DNA of 10,390 nucleotides from CAZCDM01 sp964497475 (GTDB taxonomy: Bacteria > Planctomycetota > Phycisphaerae > SM23-33), in the NCBI GenBank assembly GCA_964497475.1, contig CAZCDM010000083.1, positions 1 to 10,390 on the forward strand, in the 5' to 3' direction. This document shows positions 6,742 through 10,390 of the stretch, piece after piece. The position numbers and the translations under genes were made by a program. Numbering within the stretch: position 1 is the stretch's first letter; every line of letters starts with the position of its first letter. The notes under the pieces were generated by a model. It was not told the origin of the DNA. It was given only the letters and a program-made list of their open reading frames with translations, and ran no database searches.

Positions 6742-7110
6742 TCATCGGCTTCGTCCGACGCTCCGAAGAAGTCCCTGAAGCAACGAAATCGCCGAATCGA
6801 ATTGTGTCCGAAATTCTCTGCCCTGCTCCGCGGTAATGTATTCCAAATCGGCGGCAATGATGAACTGGGTTTCCAGCTCATACAAGCTGCCACGTGCAAT
6901 CTTCAAAAACCTCATATAATCATCTCGCGACCCTCGACCGTAGCCTTCGGCTATATTGAATGCAACCGAAACCGCGCTGCGACGAATCTGCTGTTGCAGT
7001 GCATATTGCTCACGACTCGGAAATGCTGCCGTCAAGTCATACGACAGCCGGGCTAACTTCCGCGCCGCCTGCCATGCCTGAAGGTCCTTGTAGTTTTCAA
7101 TGTTCTTCAC
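6742..7110 (-). CDS. Four-helix-bundle protein, 23S rRNA intervening-sequence (S23) family
   Basis: This 122-residue protein matches the four-helix-bundle family first seen as open frames in intervening sequences of 23S rRNA genes (TIGR02436-type). Family hallmarks are YKDLQAWQAARKLA near the N-terminus, FPSREQYALQQQIRRSA (30-46) and the signature VAFNIAEGYGRGS (49-61). FLKIARGSLYELETQF (68-83) follows, then a final helix (about 95-117). It is related in fold to Avd, the accessory protein of diversity-generating retroelements, but no reverse transcriptase or variable repeat is present. The start is a GTG; GGAG lies about 15 bases upstream, a long spacing. Codon and base use is less GC-rich than in atpG and atpD, which suggests a separate origin. 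The cellular role of the family is unknown to me; its basic, helical nature fits nucleic-acid binding. Confidence 0.9.
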   Translation of the reverse strand: MKNIENYKDLQAWQAARKLARLSYDLTAAFPSREQYALQQQIRRSAVSVAFNIAEGYGRGSRDDYMRFLKIARGSLYELETQFIIAADLEYITAEQGREFRTQFDSAISLLQGLLRSVGRSR

Positions 7111-7143
7111 GATGACGGATTACTCTCCGGCCTGTATTTCTTC

Positions 7144-7205
7144 TGCCTACTGCTCATTGCCTGTTACGTTTTCCTACTGCCCATTGCCTATTGCCCAACG
7201 CCCTC
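7144..7205 (-). repeat. Heptad-repeat array, right arm of the atpG-atpD cassette
   Basis: On the plus strand, TGCC-type 7-base units start at 7144, 7151 and 7158 and again at 7178, 7185, 7192 and 7199. Between them are two degenerate units (one of six bases) at 7165-7177. They are the complement of the GGCA units at 6687-6721, so the two arrays are inverted. The array overlaps the atpG stop codon (7188-7190) and encodes the last residues of AtpG. Confidence 0.8.
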
Positions 7206-8180
7206 TGCCCCGCCGAGGATCTCGGCCAGTTCGGTAGTGATCTGTGCCTGGCGGGTGCGGTTGTACTTGATGTTGAGGTCTTCGATCATTTCCTCAGCCG
7301 ACTCACTGGCCGACCGCATCGAGGTCATGCGGGCGATCTGCTCGGTCGCGGCGGCCTCCATGAAGCACTGGAACAGCCGCAGGCGAACTGTCGTCGGCAG
7401 CAGCCGCTCCAGCAGGGTTTTGGTATCGGGCAGGAAGTCGTAGCGGACGTCGAGCGGCTTGGGATCGAGTGGCTCGGGCGGGGCCGGCGGCTCGAAGGGC
7501 TCGGGCGTGCCCCAGCGATCCTCCTCTTCGCGTTGGGCGTCGGCCTGCTCGTCGGCCCGGGCCTGGTCGCCATTGGGCTCGACGATCAGCGGCAGCAGCG
7601 AATGGGTACTCGGCTCGTATCGGCCCGCGCCAAGCAGGTGGCCGTAGATGACATCGCAGCCGTTGATCTCGCCGTCGAGCAGGTCGTCCATCATCGCATC
7701 GGCCAGCCGGGCCGTGACGTGCCAGCCCCCCTCGGCGTCGTCGAGGGTCGGCAGGGTTTGGGCAATGGCATGGCCGTCCCGCTTCAGCGGCGCGACGATG
7801 CGCTTGCCGGCAACGACCAGCCGAGCCTCCCGGCCCGCTTCGGCCAGCTCGCCCAGGTGACGCGATGCCAGCCCGGCGATCTGCCCGTTGTACCCGCCAC
7901 ACAGCCCGCGGTCACTGGCCAGGACAACCACCGTGCGGACGGGGGCCGTCCGTGCCTTGCGTGGCAGGCGAAGCAGCGGATGGCTCAGCAGGCCTCGCTT
8001 GTCGCTGGCCAGCAGATCATCGACGAGTTCGCCGCAGCCTTCGATGTAGGCGCGGGCGGCCACGCAGCGGTCGTAGGCCTTCTTGAACCGCGCGGTGGCG
8101 ACCATCTCCATCGTCCGCGTGACGGTGTGGATGTTGTCGATCGCCTTGCGGCGGGCCAGGATTTTGCGGGCTTTAGCCAT
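7188..8180 (-). CDS. atpG: ATP synthase F1 gamma subunit
   Basis: AtpG is the rotating shaft of F1. The N-terminal helix reads MAKARKILARRKAIDN followed by IHTVTRTMEMVATARFKKA, and the C-terminal helix has NIKYNRTRQAQITTELAEILGG; both are family hallmarks. The Rossmann-like middle contains VVVLASDRGLCGGYN (84-98). At 330 residues it is about 40 longer than E. coli AtpG. The surplus is mostly an acidic, proline-rich stretch at about residues 204-243, rich in Glu, Asp and Pro, just before YDFLPDTKTLLERLLP. The last residues (AEGVGQ) are written by the heptad array beyond the conserved end. The ATG at 8180 is chosen because the family starts there; an in-frame ATG at 8222 would translate a repeat hairpin. 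No good ribosome-binding site precedes 8180. Confidence 0.96.
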   Translation of the reverse strand: MAKARKILARRKAIDNIHTVTRTMEMVATARFKKAYDRCVAARAYIEGCGELVDDLLASDKRGLLSHPLLRLPRKARTAPVRTVVVLASDRGLCGGYNGQIAGLASRHLGELAEAGREARLVVAGKRIVAPLKRDGHAIAQTLPTLDDAEGGWHVTARLADAMMDDLLDGEINGCDVIYGHLLGAGRYEPSTHSLLPLIVEPNGDQARADEQADAQREEEDRWGTPEPFEPPAPPEPLDPKPLDVRYDFLPDTKTLLERLLPTTVRLRLFQCFMEAAATEQIARMTSMRSASESAEEMIEDLNIKYNRTRQAQITTELAEILGGAEGVGQ

Positions 8181-8189
8181 GGATGGGAT

Positions 8190-8224
8190 GACAAACAACA
8201 ACAAGCAAGAGACAAGATACAACG
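8190..8224 (+). repeat. Heptad-repeat array, left arm in the atpA-atpG spacer
   Basis: Five 7-base units start at 8190, 8197, 8204, 8211 and 8218. The clearest are AGCAAGA and GACAAGA. The array begins about ten bases upstream of the atpG start codon and faces the opposite array at 8251-8315. Confidence 0.7.
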
Positions 8225-8264
8225 GCGATTGTCGAGGATTCGGTTTGGCCTCTCGTCTCTTGCT
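8204..8264 (-). promoter_or_regulatory. 14-bp stem with 33-base loop in the atpG leader
   Basis: Positions 8204-8217 and 8251-8264 are inverted copies with one difference. In the minus-strand transcript that difference is a G-U pair, so all 14 positions can pair; in the opposite strand it would be an A-C mismatch. The loop is 8218-8250. The stem ends 23 bases before the atpG start, which has no clear ribosome-binding site, and is not followed by a U-run, so it is not an intrinsic terminator. It might set atpG translation or mRNA processing. Confidence 0.5.
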
Positions 8265-8315
8265 GTTTACTTGTTGTTTCCTGTTGTCTTGCTTCTTGCT
8301 TCTTGTTGTCTTGTT
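8251..8315 (-). repeat. Heptad-repeat array, right arm in the atpA-atpG spacer
   Basis: On the plus strand, units close to TCTTGCT start at 8251, 8258, 8265, 8272, 8279, 8287, 8294, 8301 and 8309, with single extra G bases at 8286 and 8308. TCTTGCT occurs exactly at 8258, 8287 and 8294. The array ends a few bases from the atpA stop codon. It is the complement of the array at 8190-8224. Confidence 0.8.
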
Positions 8316-8321
8316 GTTAAC

Positions 8322-10076
8322 TCACAATGCCGGCAGTGGGCGGACGGGTTCGTCTGTTCCGGGCTCATCCTCGTCGGGGTTGATGCGGGCCTTGCGGCGC
8401 ATGGCGCGGAGGTGTTCTTCCCAAGCGTCGGTCTTGAACTCGTGGGCGATGAACTCCAGCCGCTTGCGGCGGTCGGCGGGCATGGCCAGGTCCTGCTTAA
8501 GCTCGGCATAGATATCGCCATGCTCGCCGCGGACGTAGTCGATCCACGCCTGGGCGAACTCGCCGACCAGCTCGATATCGAGGTCGTCCATCTCGCCGCT
8601 CGTACCGGCCAGGATCGCCAGCACCTGATCGACGACCTCCATGGGCGAGTACTGTCGCTGCGTCAGCAGGCGCATCATCCGCTGGCCTCGGTCGAGCTGT
8701 CGCTGGCTGGCCGGGTCCAGCTCCATGCCCAGCTGCGAGAAGCTCTCGAGCTCGCGATAGGCTGCCAGGTCCAGCCGAAGCGACGAGGCGACGGTTTTCA
8801 TCGCCGGGATCGCCGCCTTGTAGCCCACGCGGCTGACGGAGATACCCGCGTTGATCGCCGGGCGAATGCCCGCGAAGAACAGGCTCGGCTCGAGGTAGAT
8901 CTGCCCGTCGGTAATCGAGATGAGGTTGGTGGGGATGTAGGCACTGACTTCACCTTCCTGCGTTTCGCAGATGGGCAAGGCCGTCATCGAGCCGCCCCCG
9001 CCGATCAGCGGCAGCACGGCCAGGGTGGCTGTATCGTCGCGGGCGGCGAGGTCGGCCTCGGCGAGCTGTCGGCCGACGGGGCCGTCGTAGACGTCGTCGG
9101 TGACGGCCTGGGCGGGCTCGACGCGCGGGCCCGCATCGGCCGGGGCGATGACGTAGCGCTCGGCGAGCTTGCAGGCGCGTTCCAGCAGTCGGCTGTGGAG
9201 GTAAAACACGTCGCCGGGGTAGGCCTCCCGGCCCGGCGGGCGACGCAGCAACAGCGAGATCTGCCGGTACGCCTGGGCCTGCTTGGTCAGGTCGTCGTAG
9301 ACGACCAGCGTGGCCCGGCCCTGCTGCATGAAATGCTCGGCCAGAGCGCAGCCGGCGTAGGGGGCGACGTACTGCAGCGGGGCTGCGTCGGACGACGAAG
9401 CCGAGACGACGATGGTGTGCTCCATCGCGTCGTGGGCGCGGAGGTCCTCGACCACGCCGGCGACGGTCGATCCCTTCTGCCCGATGGCGACGTAGACGCA
9501 GACGACATCGCGGCCCTTCTGGTTAATGATCGTATCGATGCCGATGGCGGTCTTGCCCGTCTTGCGGTCGCCGATGATCAGCTCGCGCTGGCCCCGGCCG
9601 ATGGGCGTCATCGCGTCGATGGCCTTGATGCCCGTCTGCAGCGGCTCGTTGACGGGTTGGCGATCCGCAATGCCTGGCGCGGGCACCTCCAGGGGCCGAC
9701 GGGTGTCGGTGTGGATCGGCCCGGCGCCGTCGAGAGGCTCGCCGAGGGGGTTGATGACGCGGCCGAGCATCGACTCGCCGACCGGGATGTCCAGCAGCCG
9801 GCCCGTCGCACGGACCGAATCGCCGGAGCGGATTTCGTCGGTATGGGTGTAGATCACCGCGCCGATGGAGTTGTCCTCGAGGTTGAAGACCTGCCCCATA
9901 CCGCCGCCGTCGAAGGAGAGCATCTCGCCGGCCATCGCGTCGCCCAGGCCGTAGACCTGGGCAATGCCGTCGCCCACTTCCAGCACCCGCCCCACGCGGG
10001 CGACGTCCATCTCCTGGCCGAACCGGGCGATCTCCTCGCTCAGCACACTCGCAATTTCATCTGCCTTGAACTTCAT
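8322..10076 (-). CDS. atpA: ATP synthase F1 alpha subunit
   Basis: AtpA forms the non-catalytic nucleotide sites of F1 and supplies the arginine finger. Walker A is GDRKTGKTA (169-177), Walker B region ATLVVYDD (255-262), and the finger is Arg416 in SVSRVG. IPTNLISITDGQIYLEPSLFFAGIRPAINAG is typical. At 584 residues it exceeds the roughly 510 of E. coli. About 55 residues (304-358) lie between LLERACKL and GGGSMTALP, where E. coli has about 16. The C-terminus also has an extra acidic, proline-rich tail (PDEDEPGTDEPVRPLPAL). The ATG at 10076 has AAGGTG a few bases upstream. It follows atpH after 58 bases. Confidence 0.97.
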   Translation of the reverse strand: MKFKADEIASVLSEEIARFGQEMDVARVGRVLEVGDGIAQVYGLGDAMAGEMLSFDGGGMGQVFNLEDNSIGAVIYTHTDEIRSGDSVRATGRLLDIPVGESMLGRVINPLGEPLDGAGPIHTDTRRPLEVPAPGIADRQPVNEPLQTGIKAIDAMTPIGRGQRELIIGDRKTGKTAIGIDTIINQKGRDVVCVYVAIGQKGSTVAGVVEDLRAHDAMEHTIVVSASSSDAAPLQYVAPYAGCALAEHFMQQGRATLVVYDDLTKQAQAYRQISLLLRRPPGREAYPGDVFYLHSRLLERACKLAERYVIAPADAGPRVEPAQAVTDDVYDGPVGRQLAEADLAARDDTATLAVLPLIGGGGSMTALPICETQEGEVSAYIPTNLISITDGQIYLEPSLFFAGIRPAINAGISVSRVGYKAAIPAMKTVASSLRLDLAAYRELESFSQLGMELDPASQRQLDRGQRMMRLLTQRQYSPMEVVDQVLAILAGTSGEMDDLDIELVGEFAQAWIDYVRGEHGDIYAELKQDLAMPADRRKRLEFIAHEFKTDAWEEHLRAMRRKARINPDEDEPGTDEPVRPLPAL

Positions 10077-10134
10077 GTTTCACCTTACCAAGGCCGTGCC
10101 ACAAGTAGTACCCGGGGCTCCGCGGCCAACGGGA

Positions 10135-10390
10135 TCAGTCGCTGTCGGGGTTGTCCTCATGTGGTTCGTGGCTGGTTGTCTCGTCGTGTTTTGCCCGCCC
10201 GATCTCGCGGGCCATGCGTTCGATCTGCCCGGCCAGCGAGGCGTCGTACATCTTCTCGCCGATGCGGATGACCAGCCCGCCGATGATGTCCGGGTCGACG
10301 TGCTCGTGCAGCACGCAGGGGCTGGCGATGGCCCGGCTGAGCGTGTCGGTCAGCTCGCGGCGGGTCGGTTCGTCCATCGGGGTCGCGGAG
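10135..10390 (-). CDS. atpH: ATP synthase F1 delta subunit, C-terminal part
   Basis: The frame is open to the window edge, and only the last 84 or so residues are visible. The delta subunit joins the top of F1 to the peripheral stalk. The visible part carries the conserved C-terminal pattern: SATPMDEPTRREL (family 'SA.PLs..e'), then VDPDIIGGLVIRIGEKMYDAS and a final helix. It ends in an acidic, histidine-containing tail (DETTSHEPHEDNPDSD) not typical of E. coli AtpH. The ATG at 10377 is internal, because the codons before it (Ser-Ala-Thr-Pro) belong to the conserved motif. Its place directly before atpA is the normal operon order. Confidence 0.9.
   Translation of the reverse strand, partial: SATPMDEPTRRELTDTLSRAIASPCVLHEHVDPDIIGGLVIRIGEKMYDASLAGQIERMAREIGRAKHDETTSHEPHEDNPDSD

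Larger units (their letters stand above)
6687..7205 (-). mobile_element. Candidate cassette: four-helix-bundle gene between inverted heptad arrays
   Basis: About 0.5 kb between atpG and atpD consists of one small gene (6742-7110) flanked by arrays of 7-base units facing each other. The right array runs into the last codons of atpG and the left array stops about 20-30 bases before the atpD start, so the cassette fills the spacer exactly. Its base composition is visibly richer in A and T than the flanking genes. Members of this protein family are known as inserts within 23S rRNA genes in some bacteria, and as stand-alone genes. There is no transposase and no clear target-site duplication. Mobility is inferred from the structure alone. 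Confidence 0.5.

Noticed and set aside
6687..7205. Diversity-generating retroelement, because the small protein resembles Avd
   Set aside because: There is no reverse transcriptase, template repeat or variable repeat, and the sequence fits the intervening-sequence protein family better.
8181..8222. Upstream ATG adding 14 hydrophobic residues to AtpG
   Set aside because: The extension translates the repeat hairpin. The family N-terminus begins at MAKARK.
8190..8315. CRISPR array or intrinsic terminator
   Set aside because: The units are 7 bases with no spacers, and the stem is followed by no U-run on the transcribed sense. A stop here would also silence the rest of the operon.
7191..10271. 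Very long plus-strand open frame (about 1026 codons) opposite atpG, atpA and atpH
   Set aside because: It is the antisense shadow of GC-rich genes that are certain from their motifs. Its translation shows no domain, and it runs straight through the repeat spacer.

Overview
The window is a GC-rich bacterial chromosome segment in which every supported gene lies on the minus strand, so transcription runs from position 10390 down to position 1. Gene content and protein style suggest a planctomycete, possibly of the Phycisphaerae type. The reasons are the N-terminus of the ATP synthase gamma subunit (RRKAIDNIHTVTRTMEMVATARF), a PilM-like protein next to a divergent prepilin-like protein, and a FliA-like promoter in front of that pair. 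This assignment is an inference from protein style, not from a marker gene.

Region 10390 to 3755 is the F1 part of an F-type ATP synthase operon: the 3' end of atpH (delta), then atpA (alpha), atpG (gamma), atpD (beta) and atpC (epsilon). It is interrupted in three places. The atpA-atpG spacer is almost filled by two facing arrays of 7-base repeats that can fold into a 14-bp stem. The atpG-atpD spacer holds a roughly 0.5 kb cassette: a gene for a four-helix-bundle protein of the 23S rRNA intervening-sequence family, again bracketed by facing arrays of 7-base repeats. Between atpD and atpC, where the two genes are normally adjacent, sit a small membrane protein gene and a nitroreductase-family gene in tight coupling. 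AtpA and AtpG both carry extra internal segments compared with E. coli.

Region 3752 to 2841 is hemC (hydroxymethylbilane synthase, tetrapyrrole pathway), starting two bases after the atpC stop codon and so probably cotranscribed and translationally coupled with it.

Region 2807 to 1 looks like a separate transcription unit: a sequence very close to the sigma-28 (FliA) promoter consensus, a divergent prepilin-like protein, a PilM-like actin-fold protein, and a membrane-bound PAS-histidine kinase that overlaps pilM by four bases. The kinase reading frame stops just after its dimerisation/phosphoacceptor domain and has no ATPase domain in the window.

The most interesting signal is the pair of heptad-repeat elements in consecutive spacers of one essential operon. 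They share architecture, orientation and a similar 7-base unit (about RGCAAKA). One carries a protein gene and the other only a 33-base loop.
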